Source: Annona cherimola (taxonomy: Eukaryota; Streptophyta; Magnoliopsida; Magnoliales; Annonaceae). From it: a stretch of DNA of 64,000 nt. Below are positions 25,635 to 36,540 of the stretch, in pieces. How positions within the stretch are numbered: position 1 is the first letter of the stretch; each line of letters starts with the position of its first letter. A program made the translations under genes and the position numbers. Below the pieces are notes generated by a model, which saw nothing but the letters and a program-made list of their open reading frames with translations, searched no databases and had not been told where the DNA came from. The stretch lies in NCBI GenBank assembly GCA_030490835.1, contig CM059972.1:92489137-92553136 (forward strand), given 5' to 3'.

Positions 25635-26805
25635 ATGTCTGAAATTGATACCGATGACTCTTCAGAAGAATCATGTAAGGAAACAAATAGACTTGGTTTA
25701 GAACTAAACAAAATAGACTTATGGAAAATGCCTTCAAAACTCTATTACCCTAGACATACACCACTTGATCTATTATATGAAGAAAGAAACCAGTTTACTC
25801 AAGTACAATACAATGCAAATACTATTTATGAATGGAATGTAGAAGGGAAAAATGAAACTCAAATAGTTAATATACTTCAACAAATGACCATGGTTGCAAC
25901 AGTGTATAAAATAAAAACAAGCCTAACAGACCATAACATAGCCCAACTCTTAACAGCAGGTTTCACTAGATCCCTAAAAGGATGGTGGGATAACTGCTTG
26001 ACCCAATTACAAAAGGAAATGATCCTTTACTCTTACAAAAAAGATGACACTGGAGAACTAATAGTAATAGAAGGTAAACCTATTCAAAATACTGTAGACA
26101 CTTTAATTTTATCCATAACAAGCTTTTACATAGGGCCAAATAATAAGCTTAGGGAAAGAGAATAAAAAATTCTACAAACTTTAAGATGTAAAAGATGAGT
26201 GACTTTAGATTTTACAAAGACCAATTCTTAGTAAGAGTAATGCTTAAGACATATTATAATCAACCATCCTAGAAAGAAAGATTCGTCACCGAACTCCCAT
26301 CCTATTTTGCCGAGAAAATTAGGGAAAAAATAAAAGATAAAAATAATGGAACTATTCCTTATGAAAAATTAACTTATAGAGACATAATATCAATAACAAA
26401 TGATGTAGGATTAGCATACTGTAATAAACTTAAACAAAAGATAAATGAAAAATGGGATAGAATTAAAACAAAACAACAATTAGAAGATTTTCGCAAATAA
26501 TTTGGAATGAAAAAAATAGAAATGAACTGTAATGGAAATTGTTCACGGAAATATAAGAAAAATAGACTATTTAAAAAATATAAAAAACCATACAGAGAAA
26601 ATGAAGAAGGAATTTCTAAGTCAAGATACAAAAAAAGGAATGACAAAACATATAAGGGAAAAACCATTTAAGTCCCATAAGAAGAATTTTTTTTCAAAAG
26701 AGTCGCCTACTTGCTGAAAATGCGGAAAAGTAGGACACTTTGCTAATAAATGCTTGCTCAAGAAAAAAATTAATGAACTAGAAATAGACCAACTAAATCT
26801 GACAT
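25635..26805 (+). pseudogene. Pararetroviral coat-protein region with CCHC zinc knuckle, broken
   Basis: The longest open piece is 25635-26165 (176 codons), starting with an acidic run (SEIDTDDSSEES) and containing LTAGFTRSLKGWWDNCL, a coat-protein-like core. Later pieces are Lys-rich and broken by frameshifts. At 26707-26750 a CX2CX4HX4C knuckle is readable (KCGKVGHFANKC), but the residue after its first Cys is replaced by a stop codon. The knuckle would bind nucleic acid in a functional coat protein. The region is non-functional as it stands and stops at the MITE arm. Confidence 0.7.
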
Positions 26806-26956
26806 ATCCGATTAGGATGAAAATTAGTATGAAATAGAATACATGATTCTAAATATAATGGGTGAAGTAAATTATACTTTTATGATCATGTAGAGCCCCT
26901 TTTGGCACAATCGCACCGCTGTTACTGTGCAATTGCGCTGCACTTAAATATTTCTC
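26806..26956. mobile_element. Single arm of the (TA)n-bordered MITE family
   Basis: GATTAGGATGAAAATTAGTA, AATAGAATACATGATTCTAA, ATGATCATGT and CGCACCGCTGTT appear in the same order as in the right arm of the complete element at 51535-51711. It ends TTTCTC followed by (AT)n, just as the complete element ends ACTCTC followed by (AT)n. The left arm is absent: sequence to the left is pararetroviral. Confidence 0.8.
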
Positions 26957-27553
26957 ATATATATATATGCAGCAGTTTTTAAAAAATCTTGACCATTTGA
27001 AAGTAGATACACATATCATGTAATTTTAATCAAAATATTTAAATGCACCAATAAATATTTAAGATCATATAAAACCCATTTGAATATTTAATCACACATT
27101 TTATACAATAACGCAATTTGCAATAATTTTTGAATCTACTGGCCCATCGATTACATTCTACTTTTAATTCAATCAATTTTAAACTATGTATTTTTATAGT
27201 TCAGAAAATTAATGTCTGACGACTATTTCGTTCTTATTATAAAGATTCACGTTTGGATGGGCATATGCCAATTATTAATTGCCTCATTAAAGAACTGTGT
27301 AAAATTACTCGAACTAAATTAATAGACTAATAAATACTATAAAGTTATTTTTAGCCTATTTTAAATCTATTCAGCTTTGCTTTTATTTTGTTGCAAAAAA
27401 TATTTTACTAAAAAATAGTACAGCTCATTTCATTTTCCATAATTAAAAGTTTTACAAAAAAAATATAGTTTTTAGGAAATTTCACATTAAACTCATAATT
27501 TATTAACTCTTTTTATAATTAAAGGTATGAATCGATAAAAAAATTATGACTTA
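26957..27553. other. AT-rich intergenic DNA, nothing recognised
   Basis: A (TA)n run at 26957-26968, then A/T-rich sequence without motifs. Confidence 0.5.
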
Positions 27554-27827
27554 GGGGATGTTTGGTAATGTGTAAAATTGTGAGATTGTGGGAAATGGTG
27601 GAAAATAAACAAGAGAATATTTTGAGAAATGTGTGATTGATAGGAAATGATAGGGGGTATAGTTGAAATAAATAGGTTTGTTGTATGTAGTTGGTAGGAA
27701 AAATTATTGGAATGTAGGGGTAAAAATGGAAAAAATAGTGTGATTAATAGAGTAATGATTGGTATTGGAAAACCAAATACCATGGAAAAACCATGGTTCC
27801 CATACTAACATGTTACCAAAAGTCCCC
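27554..27827. mobile_element. Tourist-like (PIF/Harbinger) MITE, TTA target duplication
   Basis: The left end GGGGATGTTTGGTAATGTG pairs with the reverse complement of the right end (GGGGACTTTTGGTAACATG). TTA flanks it on both sides (27551-27553 and 27828-27830). At 274 bp it is non-coding. The 3-bp TTA duplication and GGGG-GTTTGGT ends are the signature of this superfamily. Confidence 0.85.
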
Positions 27828-28748
27828 TTAATACTACTTGTGTTTTCTGTAGGTGCAACATTAGAAGACGAAGATCATCTCTTTTGGAATTGCAATGTTT
27901 TTAAATGGTGTATGCAGGGTCCCTACATGTTCAAGTTAAGAACAAGACAGTTCAATGGAACTGAGGAGATTTTGTTACATCTTTCAAAGGAAAAGGACGG
28001 GGTCCAGATGATGATCTATCTGACGATATGCTGAAGATGGTGGTACCTTCAAAACAAGGTAATCAACGAAACCACACACCCTCTCTCACCTGTAGCACAT
28101 TCTGGTCATGCTTACTTCCAGTTTAGCAGCACCGCAGATGGGAGAGTGGAACATCGAAAACTGGTTTATGGCATACATTCACTAGGTGCAGATAGCGTCC
28201 TATCTTAGCCAAAAGGAGTAGAATGTAAATAGAAGCTCAGCTAAGTGGAGGGCTCCCCATGCTGATTAGATAAAAGTAAATGCAGATGCAGGATGTAACT
28301 TGAGGAACGGAGAGATGGGTCTGGAGGCGGTGGCAAGGGATTCAAAGTGAGCTTTTGAAGGGCACCTTCAAAATTGGAGCTGCTATGCCGATGTGGATGG
28401 AGGCTACAACCATAAAGGAAGGGATTAAATGGGCGAAATAGAGAGATTTTAAAAAGATTATAACCAAAAGTGACTCACTGGTTATGGTGATTTGGCTCCA
28501 ACGAACAGGCTCTTTTTTAACAAATTTTGAAGCATGTGGTGGATAAGATCAGGGTATCAGCTAGTGCCTTCGATGGAGTGGTATATTCGCACATCTTGAG
28601 AGAAGGAAATGCCATAACACATAGTTTAGCACAGACAGTAGTTAGTTTTTTGAAAATTGGAGGGATTATCCCCCTGTCTTTATCTCAGAATATCTGTGTA
28701 AGGATCTTATCTCAGCATTTAATTAAAAATTTTCTCCCGTTTTCATCC

Positions 28749-28779
<31 letters not shown>
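27828..28779 (+). mobile_element. 5'-truncated LINE (zinc-binding and RNase H regions) with poly-A tail
   Basis: A degenerate zf-RVT region is readable at 27840-27930 (CVFC in one frame, then EDEDHLFWNCNVFKWCM in another, so one frameshift lies between). An RNase H-like region follows from about 28265 (IKVNADAGCNLRNGEMG) to 28650 (ILREGNAITHSLAQ), with several stops. It ends in 30 uninterrupted adenines (28750-28779). This order and tail are typical of the 3' end of plant L1-type ORF2. The reverse transcriptase and endonuclease are missing. The left border abuts a Tourist-like MITE. Intact poly-A suggests it is not very old, yet the coding part is already broken. Confidence 0.75.
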
Positions 28780-28783
<4 letters not shown>

Positions 28784-30330
28784 CGTTGGGCTTAATATGG
28801 AGCTTAAAGGGTTTTATTTTTCCATGGTAAAATTTTTTTATGATCTATATTTAGTTACTATCTTTAATTTAATTAATATTTTATTAATTTAATCAATTAT
28901 CTAGTTGTTATCATTAATTATTATTGATTTCAGTGAATATCCAATTTTTCTTATTAATTAGGGCTATTTGCAAATATTCCTTAAGTCTTTTGAGAGCTTT
29001 CAATTATACCCCATAATTGGGATATTAAGAAATACTGTTAGAAAAATAGGAATATTGGTAAGATATTTATAGAATATTTTTAGAAAATTATAAAAATGTC
29101 TCATAGTCTGATTGTAATTAGGGGTGTTAACGGATCGGGTTGGACGAGTTGGAGCCTAATCTTAATTCTAACCCATTTAAAATATCTCAACCCTAATCCG
29201 TTTATTAACCCATTTAAAAAATCTCAACCGTAACCCATTTACAACTCATTTAATAAACGAGTTGGTAGGTTGTTAACAGGTTGTATAGCAAATAACCTGA
29301 AAGTCTAAACTCTAGTAGATGATGATCTCATAGGGAGAGACGAGAGGATGTTTTCGGTGTAGGAGAAATGAAAATAGGACAGTAACGGAAAATTAGAATT
29401 AGGGCGGCAGTGGAAAAATGAAAAATTAGATGACTTGAGGAAGACTTAAAGATGGAAAATAACTAAGGGGTTTACATGTATATATATAAAACTTTAATGA
29501 GTTAAGCGAGTTAAATGGGTTGAACGAATTAAACGGGTTTAAACAAGTTATATGAGTTAAAGAGTTACTAAACTGGTTGACGAGTTATAAAATCTCAACC
29601 TTAATCTATTTATTTAATTAAATGGTTAAACGGGTTAACAGATCATAATTCATTTATTCAAAAATTTCAACTTAAATTTATTTATAAATGGGTTGAACGA
29701 GCGTGTTGACAGATTGATCATGATCATTAACACCCCCGAATGTAATACATATTGAGATGGTATAATACATGAATACTCTTTGAAAAAAAACTGTCGGTTC
29801 TAAATAACCATACTCTCCCCAAAAATAACTGTCGGTTCTAAATAGCTGTTCTCTCCCTGTCATGATTACCTGGTAATAATGAACTAAAGCCAAAACCTAT
29901 TAACCATGTCTAGTGGCGAACTGGCGATTGAGGGAGAAAAAGGTTATCTCGCTGAGGTTTGGGATAAAAATGTTCTTTTTAAATCTTTATAACCGCTATT
30001 ATTTTCGTCATTATATTATAGATTATTGAAGGTTAAAAAATGGTTATTTTGAACTAATCATCGGGGAAAATCTAAAAAAAAGAAGTTCACAAGTAAACAT
30101 TAATTTGCAAAATTGGAAGTCATGAGCATACAAAGCTTAGAAGGTCATTCCTTTTGAAATAATCCCTATTAACTATTTTACTTTCCTTTGTCCTAAGTTC
30201 AGTGTTTGATGATCCATAGCATACCTAGATCGCTTTTTGTACGTTAGAGATGATTACATGAGCCACGAGGAGAAATGGTCTCTTGCACTTAGAGCCGGTT
30301 CAACTTTGAAATATCCGTCATACAATCCAT
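28780..30330. repeat. Segment C of tandem segmental duplication (copy 1)
   Basis: CTTCGTTGGGCTTAATATGG, TTATTAATTAGGGCTATTTG, GAAATAATCCCTATTAACTA and TTAGAGATGATTACATGAG recur in the same order and in similar form at 35430-35960. This copy also contains the hAT element at 29119-29738, which is absent from the other. Non-coding. Confidence 0.7.
29119..29738. mobile_element. hAT-type non-autonomous element with 8-bp target duplication
   Basis: Left end TAGGGGTGTTAACGGATC; reverse complement of right end CGGGGGTGTTAATGATC. The flanks are ATTGTAAT and AATGTAAT (7 of 8 identical), as expected for the hAT superfamily. The interior repeats AACCCATTTA and AGTTAAACGGGTT motifs. No transposase. Frames inside are spurious. 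Confidence 0.8.
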
Positions 30331-30371
30331 CACTACGTTTAAAGTATTTCAATTAATTAAAAACATTAATT

Positions 30372-31437
30372 TATTTGGTAATTTGCTGATATACCTACTT
30401 AGTTTGACTTTAACTGCTTCTATAGTTATATTATTTTACGAATTGCATATTACCCTCCACAATATTTTACAAAAACTGCTTTCGTATCCCTATTAACGGT
30501 TAAAATTTAATGGCTATTAAATAAAAATATAATTTGCTAATATACCTATTAAGTTTGATGCTAGTTGTTGACATACCCGTATTGTTTTATGAATTGCATA
30601 TTACCTTCATAAAGTTTTACCAAAATTACTTGTATACCCATGACAACTTTTGCCACCAAACGTTTATTAAAATTTCGGATAATGACAAAAATGGGTGCAT
30701 ACACCCATTTTTTAATTACATTTGAAATTTTTTTGCATAATTGTTAATTTAAGTGTATTTAATATATGTATCAATTTTAATCATTTTTGAATATCTTTAG
30801 ATTTGTTTTCAAAATTACTAAATGATACTGATTTTTAAAAATTCGAAAAAATATCTAAAAAATTTCAAAATTGGTAAAAATTGATACACATGTTAAATAC
30901 ACTTATGTTAATAGTTTCATGAAAAAAATAAAAAAAATAAAAAAAATGGGTGAAATGCACTCGGATGCATTAAACTGGGCTCTGATAAAAATGACCCTAT
31001 TTAAAGCTATATTAGAATCTCGCCGTTTATAAAATACTCAGTTGTGCAAGTGAGGAAGGGGTTCATTAAATATTCATGTTAATTGGTGACATGTTATCTC
31101 CTTCCACCTGCATAACTAGGTCATTTTTGTCATTATTCAAAATTTTAATGCACGTTTGACGACAAAAAAGTATCATAGGTACACAAGCAATTTTGGTAAA
31201 ACTTTGTGAGTGTAATATGTACTTCATGAAATAATGTAGATATATCAGCAAATAACGTTAAACTTAATGGATATATCAGCAAATAACGTCAAACTTAATG
31301 GATATATCAACAAATTACATTTTTATTTAACATCCGTTAAATTTCAGTCATTAACAGGGTACACAAGTAATTTTTGTGAAACTTTACGTGGAAAATCAAC
31401 AATTAGTGTCAAATTAAGTGAGTATATTAACAAATTA
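30372..31437. mobile_element. Large foldback element, about 1.07 kb
   Basis: The left arm (AATTTGCTGATATACCTACT, ACGAATTGCATATTAC, then AGTTTTACCAAAATTACTTG to about 30680) pairs with the right arm, about 31085-31437 (CAAGCAATTTTGGTAAAACT, GTAATATGTACTTCATGAAA, then ATATTAACAAATTA). Each arm is about 320-350 bp. Inside the right arm the 31-bp unit GATATATCAGCAAATAACGT... is repeated almost three times (31220-31312). A family A MITE occupies the centre. Confidence 0.75.
30690..30990. mobile_element. MITE of family A
   Basis: GTTAATTTAAGTGTATTTAA, then TATGTATCAATTTTAATC, mirrored by AATTGATACACATGTTAAAT and ATTAAACTGGG. These are long inverted arms around an A/T core, with terminal TGCATACACCC/GGGTG-type ends. 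It sits in the loop of the foldback element at 30372-31437. Confidence 0.65.
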
Positions 31438-31439
31438 CC

Positions 31440-31565
31440 CTAACTTATTTTGAAACTACTTATAAATAAGCCACAAAATAAGTATAATTTTAGAGGATAT
31501 ATAAACTTTAAAAATCTTATTTTATGTGGTCAGGTGCATATAAACCGGTTAAAATGTTACTTCAA
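31440..31565. repeat. Segment D of tandem segmental duplication (copy 1)
   Basis: AAGCCACAAAATAAGTATAA followed by AGGATATATAAAC matches AAGCCACAAAATAAGTATGG followed by GAGTGAATATAAACC at 36410-36450. It is the second of four collinear anchors. Confidence 0.6.
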
Positions 31566-31794
31566 AATCATTCAATTTGAATAAGGTGAGATAACATAAG
31601 CATGAAATGCTACATTTGAATATGACGAGACGAGAATGTGACAAGAAGATTCGTCGAAAAATTAGGAATGACAAAAGTAATATTAAAAATACGAGAAGTA
31701 AATTGATTAATGTATGAAAAATAAGAAATTTAAAATTTAAAAATATATTTTGTTGAGAATGAAAAATACAGGATATTTTTAAATTTCCTTAGGT

Positions 31795-31990
31795 TTCAAT
31801 ACACCTGGGTGTATTTAATCTATTTTTTTTATATTTTTTTAATTTTTTTTATGAAATCGTTAATTTAAGTGTATTTAACATGTATATCAATTTTTACAAA
31901 TTTTAAAAAACTCTAAAATTAGTAAAATTGATACACATAGTAAATCCATTTAAACTAACCGTTGTATAAAAAAAAAAAAAAGAGCATTTG
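31795..31990. mobile_element. MITE of family A
   Basis: ACACCTGGGTGTATTTAATC, TTAATTTAAGTGTATTTAAC, TGATACACATAGTAAATCC and ACCGTTGTATAAAA appear in family order. The right terminus is degraded after a poly-A run. Confidence 0.6.
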
Positions 31991-32580
31991 CGTGCAGCTG
32001 TATGGAAGTGCTGATCGGCTCCGACAAATCCCGTGACATGTCTCATCACATTTGTCGGTTAGGACGAGTAGAAAGTGGGAATTGACGGCCACACGTCTAA
32101 AATATCTGAGTAAGACATGCGGTCGTTAGCCGCCCTTGCGCTTACGCCATCAGTGCGCATGGTCGTGCGGGACAGCGGGAGTGGAGTTTGGCCCACCACG
32201 TGATTTTGAAGATTTGTAAGATTTTCATCAGATCAGATAACTCAACACTGCCATTTAACCAACACTGCGCGGTTCGTCATGTTTTAAGACAGGAAAACGC
32301 TGTCGCTCATTCTCTAGCAGATTTTGTATGTATTTCTTTATTGGATAGTCAGGTTTGGTGGGATAACCCCCCAGTTCTTTTGAAAAAAATTTGTACAGAC
32401 AATTTTTTGGTAATAAATTGTTTGGATCTCCTTATCCCTTCTTCCCCTCATAGAGAAAGGGAGCTGGGATAGGGTTTTTTCCTTTTCATCAAAAAAAAAA
32501 AAAAAAGATAACTCAAGTATTTATTGTAATTCTTAAAAGATTTTATTAAAAGATTCTATTCTCTATATTAAGGGTTATTA
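31991..32580. repeat. Segment A of tandem segmental duplication (copy 1)
   Basis: GCCATCAGTGCGCATGGTCG, GATTTGTAAGATTTTCATC and CTTAAAAGATTTTATTAAAA recur in similar form and order at 39380-39655. The first 200 bp is GC-richer than its surroundings (GACAAATCCCGTGACATG, TTAGCCGCCCTTGCGC) and may be old promoter or exon sequence. A LINE insertion splits this copy. Confidence 0.6.
32246..32505 (+). mobile_element. Severely 5'-truncated LINE with poly-A and perfect target duplication
   Basis: The 260-bp insert begins CACTGCC and ends in 15-16 adenines. AGATAACTCAA occurs immediately before it (32235-32245) and after the tail (32506-32516). The translation shows the RNase H C-terminal motif of plant LINEs (VLRQENAVAHSLADF), comparable with ILREGNAITHSLAQ in the LINE ending at 28779. 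These are hallmarks of target-primed reverse transcription. Confidence 0.9.
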
Positions 32581-33109
32581 TGTTGTTATCCCTAGCTAAC
32601 CAAAGCTTATATTAGCATGGACTAAAGAGTATATTTTTCAAATTGTTGCAGATGTTCCAGTGGATCCCACTGGCTTAATGGGGGATGTGTATGAGACCAG
32701 ATTTCTTGTTCTCAAGACAATTTTTAAAATTTTTAATATAATTTTTTACATTTTTAATAAGTTTTTTTATTCCCAATACATATTATTATATTTTATCTTA
32801 TTTTTGCATCTCGTTTTTCATCCGATCTAGGCCGTTTGAGTCCTTCCCAACTAGATTTTAGTGAAAATATTCTTTCAATTGTATTTAACTTATATAATAA
32901 TTTTATAGTTTTTAGATATATATATATTTATTTATTTTCAAAAATCAACATTTTTTGAAGGTAAAAATAATATAAGTATTCCTAAAAAACCTTATTCTAA
33001 ATATAATTTTTCATTTTCCGCAATAAAACAATCCATCTTTATCTAAATTTCATCCCATTCTATCTATTCGCATGATCAAGATATAGCAAATTTATTATCC
33101 AAATTATTC
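32581..33109. other. AT-rich intergenic DNA, nothing recognised
   Basis: No motifs beyond A/T-rich tracts. Confidence 0.5.
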
Positions 33110-33560
33110 AAGGGTGAATTCTTGCGAATTATTATAGAAGGCACATAGGATTTGCGCATGATGTTTCATGTCCTAAATGCGCAAATGTTGAGGAAACAAC
33201 GGAACATATTTTGAGAGGATGTAGCTCTATAAATGAGGTTTGACAACAGTCGATCCCTAGCAATTTAATAAATGTGCTCCAATATGGGGAGCTGAAGAAT
33301 TGGATTTCTATAAATCTCCAGCATACGTCTGTTTTTGTGTTTAATATGTCCTTTTTTTTTTGTTGGAACTTTATGGTGTTTCCGAAAGTGTTGTAATAAA
33401 CAAGCCTTTGAAGAGGAAGAATGGAGCATATCAAAATATTCTTAGATTATTCATAGAGCATAAGAATTTTCTCTTGCAAATGAATAGAGCACATATCTTA
33501 GCACTACACAAGAGAGAAAAGAGATATAGGTGCAATGAATAGCTCCTTCAGAGGGTTGGT
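33110..33560 (+). pseudogene. LINE ORF2 zinc-binding region remnant
   Basis: The translation from about 33120 reads RRHIGFAHDVSCPKCANVEE and then TTEHILRGC, the CxxC...EHxxxxC pattern of the zf-RVT domain downstream of LINE reverse transcriptase. A stop follows at about 33241. Downstream to 33540 the frame is broken; FCWNFMVFPKV resembles the conserved Trp-rich tract that follows this domain. No poly-A or target duplication was found. Confidence 0.65.
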
Positions 33561-34139
33561 TCTGTCTTAATACAAATGATGCATCGAAACAAAATTCAAA
33601 TATTGAAGCTACCAGAGGATTAATTTGAGACCATGTGGGAAGATGACTTACTGATTTCATTCACAATATTCGCTGAACTATTCAAGGCAGATTTATGATC
33701 TTTAAGTGATGGATTCCTTCTAGCTTGTAACTTATGAGTTTGACGAGAAATAGTTAGAGTTAACTCGCAACTAGTGGTTCAAAAAGCCTCAAACAGGAAG
33801 TGATAGCCTCACATCCATATAAAATTTTATTGAGTGAGTATAAAGCCTCACTTGTCAGAAATTGTTACGTCAAAATTTTATCATATTTTATAGAGAAGAT
33901 AAATAATAGCAGATTGAGTAGCAAATTTTGCTTTTTTTTTTGTTCCTTAGGCTATCACAAACTTTTACATGCTGCAGTATATTCATGACATTTTATTTTA
34001 TGATAGAAGAGACGTTAGCTAACTTAGACTTGCTTTTGTATGGTTTAGTTTTTTTGAATAATCTTTCCGATGAAAAAAATCTATATATCTAAAATATAAA
34101 TAAGGTTTAAAACTTTGGTAAACTTAGATGAGATCAATA
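33561..34139. other. Intergenic DNA, nothing recognised
   Basis: Short frames at 33800-33988 and 33451-33660 (minus) show no domain. Confidence 0.45.
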
Positions 34140-35200
34140 AAAAAAAAAAGTTGAAAATATGGAAACCTGCACGTATCGAGTGTGAAATTCACATTTTTTA
34201 AGTGAATGAATTAAAAAAAAAACATTTCCCCATCTTTGGGCTTTTTCCTCTTGAACTTTTATAATATTATTTCTTTTTTGAATAAAATAAAAGAGTATAT
34301 CATAGGACCGCTGGGTAGGGGTGCAACTCAGGTTCACCTCCACCCTAACCCTATTCATAAAAGATTAACTATAACCCTATTTGTAAAACCTAAACTCTAA
34401 TTCTATTTTCAAAAATTGGGTTCGAATTGAGTTTCAGGTTGAAATTTACGTTGATGAATTTACATTTTATTTAAGAGTAATAAGTTTAGAATTTTATATA
34501 AATATATAATAATAAGAAATCATGTAAGTAAATATAATAATATATGGTGAAACTATAGATTTTTTAAAAAATAGTGATATAAAGAATATTTCTAGAAAAT
34601 TTTAACATAAAAAATAAGATAAAAGAATAAAATTAATGGATGTAAAAGTGAAGGATAGAAATAAAAGATAAATAAAAATAAAAATAATAGATTTTATTTA
34701 TAATATAATTACAATATGTGAAACATGTATTCGAATATAAATATAAATAACATAAATATGTAAAAAATAAAAAATATTGTTTAAATATTATGTATATAAT
34801 ACATTTTATAATAAATACAAATGAGAAATCAGGCTCGAATTCACTTGAATTATAACCCTATCATATTTACAAATTAGGCTCATTGGGTTTGGAATAGAAA
34901 AAAATAAATTCAAACACAATAAGAAATCAGTTTTTGCAGTCTAGATTCGGGCTTCACCAGGCCCAATTTGCCCTGTTACCGCTAGGAAGAGAGAGATGCA
35001 AAGGGCCAAGACAATGATTGGAAATAACAAAAATTATTTATAAAAATGAAAATAATGGAAATATAGATGCTTAGTCATTACTCGGTAGTCAATGACGATA
35101 AGACTATCCAAAATTATATGAGTCTAGAAATCAGGGTGCAATCCATTTCTACACGCTACTCGGCCACTACAGACTTCCATAGACGGGCGCATGGGAAAAC
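34140..35200. repeat. Segment B: paralogous copy of the AVT3 upstream region, no gene attached
   Basis: CTACACGCTACTCGGCCACT and TCCATAGACGGGCGCATGGG at 35150-35190 match CACACGCTACTCGGCCGCAA and TCCATAGACGGGCGCGTGGG at 42942-42986, directly upstream of the AVT3 TATA box. Further matches: GATGCAAAGGGCCAAGACAA (34995) with GATGCAAAGGGTGAAAACAA (42733), and TTTTTCCTCTTGAAC (34240) with TTTTTCCCTCTTGAAT (42666). This copy stops before the TATA box and coding sequence, and is split by a hAT-like fragment. Confidence 0.8.
34316..34975. mobile_element. hAT-like insertion inside segment B
   Basis: It starts near TAGGGGTGCAACTCAGG and contains AACCCTATTCATAAAA and AACCCTATTTGTAAAACC, with mirrored forms (TTATAACCCTATCATATTTA) toward the right end near CCAATTTGCCCTGTTACC. 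It interrupts the alignment between segment B and the AVT3 upstream region. Ends and target duplication are uncertain. Confidence 0.5.
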
Positions 35201-35429
35201 CATCAAATGTTAACACAGGACCTTGGACTACCCTGGAATTTTTTGAATAACAACATAGATTAATCCTCGTGCCTTAACATTTACTAAATAGACATTGTAA
35301 GTTACAAAATATTGCTGACAAAGAGTATTAATTGACGAATTAATATTTGAAGTATAAGAATAAAATTTTAAAGTGTTTGATTTTCCAAGAATTAATTCAA
35401 CTTTGTAGATTTATACTTGTACTGTCGCA

Positions 35430-35965
35430 AATTTATATTAATCTTCTTTGGGCCTGATATGGAGCTTAAATGGGTTTATTTTTCAATCGTATAAAAATTT
35501 TAACGATTTATTATTATAAGAATCCAATTTAAATATTTTTATTCATTTAGTCAGATATCTGTTGTTATCATTAGTAACTAATCTATAAAAATTTTCTTAT
35601 TAATTAGGGCGATTTGTAAATGGTCCTTTGAGTTTCTATAATTTTGCAATTTGTACCCCATAAATATCCATTTGCGAATGACTTTTTTTTGGCTATGACT
35701 AATCAATATAAACATTTCATTTGGAATAATCCCCATTAATCAATCACTTTCTTTTGTCCTATATTCATTATTCAATGACTAATATGATTGTCTTTTGTAG
35801 ATAAGAGATGATGGCATAAGTGATAATTACATTCACTTAGCATGCGTAGTAACTTAGATTGTCTTTTGCATGTTACAGTCTACAGATAGTTGCATAAGCG
35901 ATAAGCTCTTTCAACTTTGCAACAACTTCGGGATACATTCTATCAACTATAAGAACAATGGATTG
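35430..35965. repeat. Segment C' of tandem segmental duplication (copy 2)
   Basis: See segment C at 28780. CTTCTTTGGGCCTGATATGG, TTATTAATTAGGGCGATTTG, GAATAATCCCCATTAATCAA and AAGAGATGATGGCATAAG keep the order of copy 1. Confidence 0.7.
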
Positions 35966-35974
35966 CGATCTAGT

Positions 35975-36178
35975 GTACCCAAGTGCACTTAGCTTCCATG
36001 TATTCGGGTGTAAAAATTTATTTTTTTAATTTATACAACTGTAAATTTCTATGTATTTAGCATGCTTATCAATTTTTACTATTTTTAAAAAAGTTTAGAT
36101 ATTTTTAATTTTTTTTTAAATCAGTAGTAGTCTTGGGTACACTAAATCTAAGTGTACCTGGGTACATTTAACAATACC
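35975..36178. mobile_element. MITE of family A
   Basis: CAAGTGCACTTAGC and TACAACTGTAAATTTCTATG on the left, and GTGTACCTGGGTACATTTAA on the right. Shorter and more diverged than the copies at 36843 and 47765. Confidence 0.6.
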
Positions 36179-36179
36179 C

Positions 36180-36370
36180 CAAGAACCATAGTTATAATGG
36201 ATCCTAATGATTTTTTAAAAATTAAAAATAAATATGTAAAAGTATTATAGAATAGAAAAACTTGGTATATTAATTAAATAGATTTAAAAATATGTTTATA
36301 AAAAATAAAAATAAAATAATTGAATAGTATATTTTGGCCTAAAATATATCATGATATATACTCTATAGTT
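36180..36370. mobile_element. Half of a family B MITE
   Basis: AATAAATATGTAAAAGTATT, AGAAAAACTTGGTATAT and GTATATTTTGGCCTAAAATA, then ATATATCATGATATATACTC, correspond to the right half of the family B elements at 39861 and 46700. No left half is visible. Confidence 0.55.
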
Positions 36371-36385
36371 AATTAAAAATATATT

Positions 36386-36540
36386 AATTGAACTCAAAAG
36401 GTAATTGGTAAGCCACAAAATAAGTATGGCTTCGGAGTGAATATAAACCTATTAGAACATTTAATTGAACTCAAAAGGTAATTGGTAAGCCACAAAATAA
36501 GCATGGTTTTAGAGTGAATATAAACCTATTAAAACCTTTT
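36386..36540. repeat. 77-bp tandem duplication; segment D' of the segmental duplication
   Basis: AATTGAACTCAAAAGGTAAT starts at 36386 and again at 36463. Both units run through AAGCCACAAAATAAG to GAGTGAATATAAACC with few differences. It matches segment D at 31450, where only one unit is present. Confidence 0.8.

Larger units (their letters stand above)
23650..26805 (+). other. Endogenous plant pararetrovirus (Caulimoviridae), 5' part only
   Basis: In order: a tRNA-Met primer site (23658), a movement-protein region (23838-24500), a linker (24540-25010), a poorly conserved region (25011-25560), a coat-protein region (25635-26510) and a CCHC zinc knuckle (26707-26750). The order and the single-polyprotein style suggest a petuvirus- or florendovirus-like lineage; protease, reverse transcriptase and RNase H are missing. 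Base composition is strongly A-rich on the plus strand, unlike neighbouring DNA and typical of these viruses. Frameshifts and stops recur throughout, so it cannot encode a functional polyprotein. It ends abruptly at a MITE arm (26806). The genus call is inference. Confidence 0.75.
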
